From Deltaproteobacteria bacterium (GTDB lineage Bacteria; Myxococcota_A; UBA796), in contig PALY01000068.1 of the NCBI GenBank assembly GCA_002707085.1, forward strand, positions 1-9,753: DNA of 9,753 bases, read 5' to 3'. The notes beneath the pieces are model-generated. The model worked only from the letters and a program-made list of their open reading frames with translations, made no database searches and was not told the DNA's origin. A program made the translations under genes and the position numbers. Positions within the stretch are counted from its first letter, which is position 1. Each line of letters starts with the position of its first letter. Positions 1 to 5,790 of the stretch are shown in pieces.

Positions 1-40
1 ACTGATTGTTCAGCCGCCTCAGTGCCAAGTCCAGCGTAAA

Positions 41-115
41 TGGTGGGCGATACTGGATTTGAACCAGTGACTTCCACCGTGTGAAGGTGGCACTCTCCCA
101 CTGAGTTAATCGCCC
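41..115 (-). tRNA. tRNA-Val, anticodon CAC, CCA encoded
   Basis: Read on the minus strand, the sequence folds into a complete cloverleaf. The 7-bp acceptor stem is GGGCGAT/ATCGCCC, followed by T8-A9. The D-stem is ACTC/GAGT with loop AGTGGGA. The anticodon stem is CCACC/GGTGG with loop TTCACAC, and the T-stem is ACTGG/CCAGT with loop TTCAAAT. The 5-nt variable loop is AAGTC. The discriminator is A and the CCA end is genomically encoded (bases 41-43). The anticodon, at 81-83 on the plus strand, reads CAC on the RNA and decodes the valine codon GUG. All stems pair perfectly, so this looks like a functional gene. It lies 65 bp downstream of bamD on the same strand. No separate promoter with proper spacing is visible, so it may be processed from a bamD read-through transcript. 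Confidence 0.96.
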
Positions 116-164
116 TAAATTATGTTCTCTTTTGAGGCCTCTGCCCCAACCTCGCAAACAGGGT

Positions 165-180
165 GCGAACCACAGTTCGC
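165..180 (-). other. Perfect hairpin directly after the bamD stop codon
   Basis: The minus strand reads GCGAAC-TGTG-GTTCGC, a 6-bp perfect stem with a 4-nt loop. It starts at the base after the bamD TAA (181-183). No T-tract follows (next bases ACCCTGTTTG), so it is not a convincing rho-independent terminator. It could protect the 3' end of the bamD message, or act as a processing or weak attenuation signal before the downstream tRNA. The structure is seen; the role is inference. Confidence 0.4.
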
Positions 181-939
181 TTAGCGTCCCGCCCGCTCTG
201 TCTTGACTTTGATTTGCTCAATGCTCTTCTTCAGCTTCTCTGCAGCATCCGGGTCATCGGCTTCCAGACGCTTCACGGCTTTCTCTGCCACATCAAGCTT
301 GCCCTGCCAGGCACTCGCCTCGCCTATCAATACAATGCCCGGCCCCACATGCTCAGAATCTGGGTACCGGCTCACCAAGCCTGCAGCACGACGTTCTACC
401 GCCACCCATGCCGCCCGGCGCTTGTAAAAACGAGCAATCCACAACTCTTTGGCGGCCATCCGGTCGCGACACTCCACAACCTTTTCTTCCACTTCATCTT
501 TGTACTCAGAATCCGGAAACCGACTCGCAAAACCCGCCCAAGATGACATCGCATACCGGGTCCACGTCTGATCACGACCCGCAGCCTTCGGTGCTTTTTT
601 GTACATCGACAAACCAATTCGGTACACCACATAGTCCAAATCTGGATGCCGAGGATGCATCTGAGAAAAGTCCTCATAGGCCGCGCGCGCCTGATCCCAC
701 TCCGCTTTCTTGAAGTAGACATCACCAATCGCAAGCTCGGCTTTCAAAGAATGTGGATCGTCTCGGTGATAATTCCGAACCCGATTGAACTGCTCGATCG
801 CTTTGACGTACAGCCCACGTTTCATATACTTCAAGCCCAACTCGTACTGCTCCTGAACCGTCAAACGTTCCCGAGACTTCTTTTTTGCCTCGGCAGGACC
901 AGACACAAACAGCGCGATGATGATTAAAATACGAAGCAT
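181..939 (-). CDS. bamD: BamD-like outer-membrane protein assembly factor (TPR), without lipobox
   Basis: The 252-aa protein has an N-terminal signal peptide (about residues 1-18: M-L-R, then a hydrophobic run, ending P-A-E-A before K-K-K-S). Tetratricopeptide-like helical repeats follow (about 28-230). The segment near 165-195, with F-Y-K-R-R and later S-R-Y-P-D-S-E, matches the BamD/YfiO/ComL signature (FYxKRxxYxAA...YPDT). BamD is a periplasmic scaffold of the BAM complex, which with BamA inserts beta-barrel proteins into the outer membrane. The ATG at 939 was chosen because AAGGA (944-948) sits 4 bases upstream and the signal peptide begins there. An in-frame upstream start at 993 lacks these. 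BamD is normally a lipoprotein, but here no cysteine lies near the cleavage site, so the predicted export route is signal peptidase I. A generic periplasmic TPR protein is the alternative. Confidence 0.8.
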   Translation of the reverse strand: MLRILIIIALFVSGPAEAKKKSRERLTVQEQYELGLKYMKRGLYVKAIEQFNRVRNYHRDDPHSLKAELAIGDVYFKKAEWDQARAAYEDFSQMHPRHPDLDYVVYRIGLSMYKKAPKAAGRDQTWTRYAMSSWAGFASRFPDSEYKDEVEEKVVECRDRMAAKELWIARFYKRRAAWVAVERRAAGLVSRYPDSEHVGPGIVLIGEASAWQGKLDVAEKAVKRLEADDPDAAEKLKKSIEQIKVKTERAGR

Positions 940-963
940 GACATCCTTGAGTCCCACAGCACT

Positions 964-986
964 AACCCGTGTCCCCACAACCCGTG
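964..986. repeat. Short direct repeat in the bamD/DUF1844 divergent region
   Basis: AACCCGTG occurs at 964-971 and again at 979-986, with start points 15 bp apart. The pair lies in the 86-bp region between the divergent starts of bamD (939) and the DUF1844 gene (1026). Both promoters must lie in this region or overlap a coding end, so the pair could be a binding site for a shared regulator. I could not place a convincing -35/-10 pair for either gene. The repeat is seen; an operator role is speculation, and an 8-bp repeat could arise by chance. Confidence 0.3.
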
Positions 987-1025
987 GATTCAATTACACT
1001 TCAAATACACTCAAGCGGAGAATCC

Positions 1026-1313
1026 ATGACACTTAAGCAGCCAACTGCGAACGACATTCCGATCACATTCTCACAATTCGTGATCACGTTGGTGCAATCA
1101 ACCATGGTTCACCTGGGCGAGATTGACAACCCCGATACAGGCCAGAAAAAGATGAACCTGGTCTTGGCCCAAGACACCATCAACGTATTGACATTGTTGA
1201 AGAACAAGACACATGGAAACCTCACAGACGACGAAACTCGACTGATTGATGGACTGCTCGTAGAGGTGCGAACAAAATTCCTCACAGCGTCAGGAACGTA
1301 TCAACGGCGTTGA
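1026..1313 (+). CDS. DUF1844 family small protein
   Basis: This is a 95-aa soluble protein with no signal peptide or membrane segment. The order of features matches the DUF1844 family: an I-T-F-S-Q-F-V helix (about 12-18), T-M-V-H-L-G-E (about 26-32), an N-P-D-T-G-Q-K-K turn (34-41), and then two helices containing L-A-Q-D-T-I and K-T-H-G-N-L-T-D-D-E. DUF1844 proteins are around 90-120 aa, often helical, and have no established biochemical function. The ATG at 1026 was chosen because GGAG (1017-1020) lies 5 bases before it. An in-frame GTG at 969 would add 19 residues without homology to the family and would sit in the divergent promoter region. The gene is divergent from bamD and 88 bp upstream of the lipoprotein gene, which has its own candidate promoter, so it is probably monocistronic. 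Confidence 0.8.
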   Translation: MTLKQPTANDIPITFSQFVITLVQSTMVHLGEIDNPDTGQKKMNLVLAQDTINVLTLLKNKTHGNLTDDETRLIDGLLVEVRTKFLTASGTYQRR

Positions 1314-1355
1314 CACTCCTTCATCACGCGTTTACGGTGCGTTCCACGCAGCCTG

Positions 1356-1384
1356 TTCAACGGGCGCTTGAGACGCATTAATAT
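1356..1384 (+). promoter_or_regulatory. Candidate sigma70-type promoter for the lipoprotein gene
   Basis: A weak -35 TTCAAC (1356-1361) and a -10-like TAATAT (1379-1384) are separated by 17 bp. A strong Shine-Dalgarno AGGAGGA (1390-1396) lies just before the ATG at 1402. Spacing is ideal but both hexamers match the consensus only partly (3/6 and 4/6). The expected transcription start would fall near the Shine-Dalgarno, giving a very short leader. That weakens the call, and the true -10 may lie slightly upstream. Confidence 0.3.
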
Positions 1385-1401
1385 TGATTAGGAGGAATGT
1401 A

Positions 1402-2433
1402 ATGTTTCGTTTAGCTTTTTTGGTAAGTGGCCTCGCCCTCGTAGGTTGTGGGGACAAAGATGAAGATACCGGCGGTGGAAGCAACCTCGACGGTTCCGCT
1501 CCAGCTTGCGGCGTGAACGCTGTTTCTCCAGCCTACCCAAGCTCTGATGGCCAAGCAGACTTCTACTACCGTGCAGACGTCGAGTTCAAATTCGACGGCA
1601 TCGATGAAGACGCGACACTGACCGTGAAAGACCTTGCGACCGGCACCGATGTGGCTGGAACAACCACATGGACCGACAGCACACTGTCCTTCACACCATC
1701 CGCACCATTCGCTACATCAAACGAATTCACGGCTTCCCTTTCACACTGTGCCGGAGAAAGCAGCGTCGGTTTCACGACCTCTTCCTTGGGTGGAGCCCTT
1801 GAAGGTGACCTCTCCTCTCTGGACGGACGTACATACAAAGTCGGCCTCGACGGCGCACGCTTCGTAGAGCCCGCTGGTGTGGGTTCCTTGCTTCTCGGAC
1901 TCCTTGAGCAAGACATCCTCCTCGGCGTTGTTTCCGCCACAGACACCGGCCTTGAAATGATGGGCGCCATCTCTGTAGACGGCGGCGGCGAGCAAGACCT
2001 GTGCGAGCCCAGCATCAACTTCCCTGAAGTGGCCGACTTCTCAGCAGCTCCTTTCTTCCAAATCGGACCCCAAGACACCACACTATCTGCTGCCGGATAC
2101 GACATCCAAATCAGCCAGCTCCGTATCAGTGGTGACTTCGCTGCCGACGGTACCTACATCGGTGGTGCCATCCTCTCCGGCGAAATCGACGCTCGCGACA
2201 TCGTTGGCGCTTTGGTCGGTGGTGGACTTCTGGAAGAAGAAGACCCACAAGCTGTATGTGACCTCATCGGCACATTCGGTGTGGCTTGTGCAGAATGCTC
2301 TTCAGATGGCCAAGCCTACTGCTTGAACCTCTACGTAGACCAAATCACTGCAACTGAAGAGTCCTTCGGCTTGATTGCTCAAGACGAATGTGACCCAGAA
2401 GCTTGCACAGACGGCTGCGAAGACACCGAGTAA
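1402..2433 (+). CDS. Outer-envelope lipoprotein with Ig-like domain and cysteine-rich C-terminus
   Basis: This 343-aa protein starts with a lipoprotein signal peptide: M-F-R, a hydrophobic core, and lipobox L-V-G-C with Cys16 as the lipidated residue. An acidic linker (D-K-D-E-D-T-G-G-G) leads to a beta-sandwich-like region (about 40-127) resembling bacterial Ig-like/SbsA domains. Conserved features there are the start V-S-P-A-Y-P, T-W-T-D-S-T-L-S-F-T-P and a closing F-T-T. The rest (about 130-343) I do not recognise. It ends in a cluster C-x9-C-x2-C-x7-C followed by C-x4-C-x3-C. Ten cysteines remain after the lipidated one, an even number that fits disulfides. The start was chosen for AGGAGGA 5 bases upstream and the intact signal peptide. 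It is probably a surface or periplasmic lipoprotein of unknown role. A terminator at 2467-2500 ends the transcript. Confidence 0.75.
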   Translation: MFRLAFLVSGLALVGCGDKDEDTGGGSNLDGSAPACGVNAVSPAYPSSDGQADFYYRADVEFKFDGIDEDATLTVKDLATGTDVAGTTTWTDSTLSFTPSAPFATSNEFTASLSHCAGESSVGFTTSSLGGALEGDLSSLDGRTYKVGLDGARFVEPAGVGSLLLGLLEQDILLGVVSATDTGLEMMGAISVDGGGEQDLCEPSINFPEVADFSAAPFFQIGPQDTTLSAAGYDIQISQLRISGDFAADGTYIGGAILSGEIDARDIVGALVGGGLLEEEDPQAVCDLIGTFGVACAECSSDGQAYCLNLYVDQITATEESFGLIAQDECDPEACTDGCEDTE

Positions 2434-2459
2434 ATCAAAACATTCGCACTTCGCGAATG
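2431..2459 (-). terminator. Rho-independent terminator of the selA-rluD operon
   Basis: On the minus strand CATTCGC (2459-2453), loop GAAGT and GCGAATG (2447-2441) form a perfect 7-bp stem. The T-rich run TTTTGATTTA (2440-2431) follows immediately. It lies 40 bp past the rluD stop codon. The T-rich run overlaps the complement of the convergent lipoprotein gene's stop codon. Confidence 0.6.
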
Positions 2460-2466
2460 CATCATC

Positions 2467-2500
2467 GAACGCCGGCTCATCGAGTCGGCGTTCTTTTTTT
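2467..2500 (+). terminator. Strong rho-independent terminator of the lipoprotein gene
   Basis: GAACGCCG (2467-2474) pairs with CGGCGTTC (2486-2493) in a perfect 8-bp GC-rich stem. The 11-nt loop can extend the stem inside by a G-T wobble and CTC/GAG, leaving a 3-nt apex. Seven Ts (2494-2500) follow. It lies 33 bp after the lipoprotein stop. Its T-tract runs into the complement of the rluD stop codon (2499-2501). Confidence 0.88.
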
Positions 2501-3470
2501 ATATAGACAAACCCAGTGAATCCAACACCGCCATGTAATCAGCAGGCGGATCACTCTGATACTCGATCCGCTCTCCCGTCACAGGATGAGCAAACCCAAG
2601 CATCCGCGCATGAAGCAACTGATGATCAACCTGCTTCACAGCCTCTCGAATCTCTTTGGGAACCTGAGTCCTCGGTTTGTACAACGGCCGATGGTACATC
2701 GTGTCACCAATCAACGGATGACCCAAAGAAGACAAGTGAACACGAACCTGATGCGTCCTCCCCGTCTCTAAACGACACTGAATCCAGCTCACCCAGCCAT
2801 CGCCACCAGGAACCTTGAATTTGGCACGACTCACCACAGACCAATGAGTGACAGCACGCTTGCCACCTTCCACAACCGCAAACCGCTTTCTATCTCCAGG
2901 GTGCCGCGCCAACGGCCGATCAATCGTACCCTTGTCTTCCTTGGCATAGCCCCAGCATAAAGCGAGATAGCGCCTATCTACTGTGTGAGCTGCAAACTGT
3001 TTGGTCAGCCCATCATACCCAGCCTGCGTTTTTGCAACACACATCACACCACTGGTTCCCATATCCAACCGGTGAACAATGCCCGGTCGTTCCGGATGCC
3101 CACAGTGGGGATCAATCCGATCCAACAATGCATTGGCCAAAGTACCGTCCAAATGGCCCTTTCCAGGATGAACCACCAAGCCCGCTGGTTTGTCGACCAC
3201 AATCACATGGTCGTCTTCATACAAAATCGGAACCGGTATGTCCTGATGAACCAAGCGCGTGTCCGGCGGTTCTGGAATGATCACCTTGATGGCTTCGCCA
3301 CCACGCATACGACGAGACGCCTTGGATGGATGCTCGCCGTTCACCCACACACAACCCGCGTCGACCAGTTTGACCGCACGCCCCCGAGAAATCTCAAGAA
3401 CCTCGGAAAGCCATCGATCAAGTCGTCCCACGTCCTCTGGAACGACCAACTCGTGAACGGTGTCAGCCAC
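2499..3470 (-). CDS. rluD: RluD-family 23S rRNA pseudouridine synthase
   Basis: The 323-aa protein has an N-terminal S4 RNA-binding domain (about 6-65: G-R-L-D-R-W-L-S, then V-N-G with a basic stretch). The RluA/RluD catalytic domain follows (about 83-310). The catalytic motif H-R-L-D-M-G-T-S-G gives catalytic Asp136. Y-E-D-D-H-V-I-V-V-D-K-P and G-R-T-H-Q-V-R-V-H-L are both present. E. coli RluD, of similar length (326 aa), makes pseudouridines 1911, 1915 and 1917 in helix 69 of 23S rRNA; that exact specificity here is inferred. The GTG at 3470 was chosen because it begins just before the S4 domain and overlaps the preceding gene's stop by 8 bases (GTGGCTGA), which implies translational coupling. 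No good Shine-Dalgarno precedes it. A TTG at 3521 is an alternative and would add 17 unrelated residues. It is the last gene of the selA operon. Confidence 0.92.
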   Translation of the reverse strand: MADTVHELVVPEDVGRLDRWLSEVLEISRGRAVKLVDAGCVWVNGEHPSKASRRMRGGEAIKVIIPEPPDTRLVHQDIPVPILYEDDHVIVVDKPAGLVVHPGKGHLDGTLANALLDRIDPHCGHPERPGIVHRLDMGTSGVMCVAKTQAGYDGLTKQFAAHTVDRRYLALCWGYAKEDKGTIDRPLARHPGDRKRFAVVEGGKRAVTHWSVVSRAKFKVPGGDGWVSWIQCRLETGRTHQVRVHLSSLGHPLIGDTMYHRPLYKPRTQVPKEIREAVKQVDHQLLHARMLGFAHPVTGERIEYQSDPPADYMAVLDSLGLSI

Positions 3471-4371
3471 GTTGCTGATTGTACAACGCCAAATAGCCTT
3501 CAACGATGCCCACGTCTTCAATCTTGAGCGCGCGGGACAGCTCCTTCACATAGCCACGTACAAAAGTGGCCGCCGGAAGACTGGCAAAATCGTTGCTCTC
3601 CAACGCATGGAGATACCGCAGGGAAATCCGAGTCTCCTCGGCCAAATCATCCAAAGTGACCTTGCGCAACTCACGGACTGCCCGCAGAAACCGTCCGTCC
3701 ATTCCATATTGACTGGCGATGGTTTCCACATCGTTCAATACCGGTGGTGCTGGAGCCGGAGCCGGTGCTGGCTCAGCAACCGGCGCTGCCTCCACAGGCG
3801 CTGGAGCCGGTGATGGCACTGGACCACCATGCGTTGGACCAGTACGGTCCATCTGTTCCGTAATTTCATTCGCAGGGTCGGATGCCTCTGTCGCCATCGG
3901 CGCCCGGGCAGCCACAGGTTCTTGCTGTGGCACAGGTGCCGCCACAGGCTGAGAACTCCCAACGTCGGAAGGCCGGTTCGACCACTTCCGCGGTTGTGGT
4001 GCCACCGAAAATGGATTCCCAATGTTCAAATCCGTCGCTCCCTTCAATACTTCAAGCGCAGAAATCGCCAGTGGATCGACCAACGCATCCTTGGCGTGAT
4101 CCCACAAAGACTCGGCATTGTCAGGCATTCCCACCTGGTTCGCCCTGCGAAACGCATCGTAGCGTTGCCGGCGACGCGGATCAGACAGAACCTGCATCGC
4201 TTCCTTTAAACCCCGCTCTTGTGACTCTAAAATCGTGACATCCGCACCCTGTCGTCGTGCCGCGCGAAGTCGGCGGACCAACTCAGCAAGCCGATCGTGG
4301 TACGCAGAATGAATGGATTCCGTGGTTGCCCGGTGTTCAACGCCCAGGATTTCGTAAAAGCCTTGTGCCAT
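3463..4371 (-). CDS. Degenerate J-domain / RodZ-type HTH fusion protein
   Basis: This 302-aa protein has three parts. Residues 4-75 resemble a DnaJ J-domain: F-Y-E-I-L-G-V, a second helix with S-A-Y, and a third-helix end E-A-M-Q-V-L-S-D-P-R-R-R-Q-R-Y-D. The H-P-D tripeptide needed to stimulate Hsp70 is absent; the helix runs on as R-L-A-E-L-V-R-R-L. Residues of about 120-210 form a Pro/Ala-rich, probably disordered linker. Residues 220-290 match the HTH_25 domain of RodZ/YfgA (F-L-R-A-V-R-E, V-T-L-D-D-L-A-E-E-T-R-I-S, Y-L-H-A-L-E, then F-V-R-G-Y). No membrane segment is visible, unlike RodZ. The ATG at 4371 lies 10 bases after the selA stop, with GAGG nearby. The 3' end overlaps rluD. The Hsp70 partner function is probably lost. 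The protein may be an adaptor or DNA-binding factor, but its function is unknown. Confidence 0.8.
   Translation of the reverse strand: MAQGFYEILGVEHRATTESIHSAYHDRLAELVRRLRAARRQGADVTILESQERGLKEAMQVLSDPRRRQRYDAFRRANQVGMPDNAESLWDHAKDALVDPLAISALEVLKGATDLNIGNPFSVAPQPRKWSNRPSDVGSSQPVAAPVPQQEPVAARAPMATEASDPANEITEQMDRTGPTHGGPVPSPAPAPVEAAPVAEPAPAPAPAPPVLNDVETIASQYGMDGRFLRAVRELRKVTLDDLAEETRISLRYLHALESNDFASLPAATFVRGYVKELSRALKIEDVGIVEGYLALYNQQRG
3741..3823 (-). repeat. Low-complexity Pro/Ala linker repeat
   Basis: Imperfect repeats of a GGTGCTGGAGCCGG-type unit (plus-strand sense) encode the alternating Pro-Ala linker of the J-domain/HTH protein on the minus strand, roughly residues 184-210. Such tracts expand and contract by slippage, so linker length may vary between strains. 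It stays in frame here. Confidence 0.6.
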
Positions 4372-4381
4372 GGAGTGCGCC

Positions 4382-5728
4382 TCAGTCGGCGCCAATCACG
4401 CCGTTCAAACAATCTATTAGCCGGTCGACGTCTCCCGGCAACAAGGTCCGCGGATCAACAATCAATGCATCCCGTGCCACACGGGCCACAACCGGCGTTT
4501 CTCCACGCCGAAGTTGGGCCGCCCACGCCTCTATATCGCCACCACGAATGGCCACAACCGTTGTACGCAATCCCGTACCCGGCAGAGCCCCACCACCAGA
4601 GAAGCCCACGTCTTCTTCCAACGTGGCGCCCGGTACACGCGCTGCAATCTGTTCGCCAATCACGCGACAATCTTCTACCGTACGCGCCATCATCGACCGA
4701 ACAGGGATGTCAGACTCCCGACCCTCACGAATCATTCGAAGGGTTGTCTCCAACGCCACAAGACTCATTTTGTCCAAGCGCATGGCCCGGTACATGGGGT
4801 GCTTGCGCAACTTCGAAACCAGATCTGCACGGCCAACCACAATCCCAGACTGCGGCCCCCCAAGCAGTTTATCTCCCGAAAAACAAACCAAGTCCATACC
4901 CGAACGAACCACCGAATCTACAGGTTCATCCGAATCGCTGGGCATCGGTTCTCCCGCCAATGACATCGGCGACCCCAACAGACCTGAACCTAAGTCCTCT
5001 ACAACAGGAATGTTCCGTTCCCTTCCCAACGCCACAAGCTCTTCTCGAGGAGCCCGCTCAATAAATCCAATCTGCTTGAAGTTCGCCGGATGCACACGCA
5101 AAATCAATGCGGTCTGATCCGTAATCGCATTCGCAAAATCAGCCGTCCGTGTCCGATTCGTGGTCCCCACTTCCACCAGCCGGGCGCCCCCAGCCGCAAC
5201 GATTTCAGGAACCCGAAAAGAACCACCAATCTCGACCAACTCTCCACGGCTCACCAATACATCCTTGCCCGATGCAAGCGCCGTCAAACAGATCATCACG
5301 GCCGCTGCATTGTTGTTCACCGCAATGGCAGCCTCTGCACCCGTCAACGCCAAGGTGTGTTCAATCACACCCGCCAACCGACCGCCACGACCACCCGTAG
5401 ACAACACCATCTCTAGATTGGCATACCCACCCGCCACAGCACCCACAGCATCCACCACCTCTTGCGCCATCGGCGCCCGGCCAAGATTGGTGTGAATGAC
5501 AATGCCCGTCGCATTGATCACACGGCGCAATGCTCCGACCTGAAGCAACGCTGCACGGTCTGCTGCGCGCCCCGGCAAGTCGTCAGGAAGCGGTCCACCA
5601 CCCAACACAATCGTGCGCGCCTCGTCCACAACCTGCTTTGCTGCACGCTTTGCAAGCGCATGCGGAAGGGCTGCAAGACGAGGATCTTTTAGCAGTTTGG
5701 TCATGCTTGGAAGTTGAGACAGAGACAT
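4382..5728 (-). CDS. selA: L-seryl-tRNA(Sec) selenium transferase
   Basis: SelA is a PLP-dependent enzyme that converts Ser-tRNA(Sec) to selenocysteinyl-tRNA(Sec) using selenophosphate, in the cytoplasm, as a large ring oligomer. The 448-aa protein is close to the family length (about 460). Seen in order: Q-L-P-S-M-T-K-L-L and D-P-R-L (4-17), R-R-V-I-N-A-T-G-I-V-I-H-T-N-L-G-R-A (68-85), A-V-N-N-N-A-A-A-V (136-144), E-V-G-T-T-N-R-T (186-193), V-E-D-L-G-S-G (243-249), and F-S-G-D-K-L-L-G-G-P-Q with the probable PLP lysine Lys287. The ATG at 5728 keeps the conserved N-terminal L-P-S motif; a later Met at residue 9 would remove it. GGGAG lies 13 bases upstream, too far for normal initiation. It is the first gene of a three-gene operon. 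Its presence implies selB, selC and selD elsewhere in the genome. Confidence 0.96.
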   Translation of the reverse strand: MSLSQLPSMTKLLKDPRLAALPHALAKRAAKQVVDEARTIVLGGGPLPDDLPGRAADRAALLQVGALRRVINATGIVIHTNLGRAPMAQEVVDAVGAVAGGYANLEMVLSTGGRGGRLAGVIEHTLALTGAEAAIAVNNNAAAVMICLTALASGKDVLVSRGELVEIGGSFRVPEIVAAGGARLVEVGTTNRTRTADFANAITDQTALILRVHPANFKQIGFIERAPREELVALGRERNIPVVEDLGSGLLGSPMSLAGEPMPSDSDEPVDSVVRSGMDLVCFSGDKLLGGPQSGIVVGRADLVSKLRKHPMYRAMRLDKMSLVALETTLRMIREGRESDIPVRSMMARTVEDCRVIGEQIAARVPGATLEEDVGFSGGGALPGTGLRTTVVAIRGGDIEAWAAQLRRGETPVVARVARDALIVDPRTLLPGDVDRLIDCLNGVIGAD

Positions 5729-5736
5729 AGGATTGG

Positions 5737-5766
5737 ATTATCTCCCGCGAAGGAACAAACAGCCAA
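5737..5766 (-). promoter_or_regulatory. Candidate sigma70-type promoter for the selA operon
   Basis: On the minus strand -35 TTGGCT (5766-5761, 4/6 to consensus) and -10 GATAAT (5742-5737, 5/6) are spaced by 18 bp. Only 8 bases separate the -10 box from the selA ATG (5728-5726). A start 6-8 bases after the -10 would give a leader of 0-2 bases. It is the only good promoter-like pair in the 62-bp divergent gap, and it shares that gap with the kinase gene's Shine-Dalgarno. Confidence 0.5.
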
Positions 5767-5790
5767 GCAGAAGGAGGATAAACTAGAACC

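Noticed and set aside
119..124. CATAAT (minus strand) as the -10 box of the tRNA-Val gene
   Set aside because: It matches TATAAT at 5/6 but ends 3 bases before the mature tRNA. Transcription would start inside the tRNA, and no -35 lies at 16-18 bp.
969..1025. Longer DUF1844 product from GTG 969
   Set aside because: The extra 19 residues do not resemble the family. The ATG at 1026 has a well-placed GGAG, and the extension would occupy the divergent promoter region.
1338..1350. TGCGT-TCC-ACGCA hairpin after the DUF1844 gene as a terminator
   Set aside because: The stem is only 5 bp and no T-tract follows, so it does not meet the pattern of a rho-independent terminator.
1566..2105. 179-codon minus-strand open frame inside the lipoprotein gene
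   Set aside because: It is a shadow of the lipoprotein frame, with low-complexity Ser/Pro/Arg composition, no Shine-Dalgarno and no family match.
4257..5117. 286-codon plus-strand open frame opposite selA and the J-domain gene
   Set aside because: The antisense strand of selA is fully explained by a well-conserved enzyme. The frame is rich in Ser/Arg/Pro and resembles no protein.
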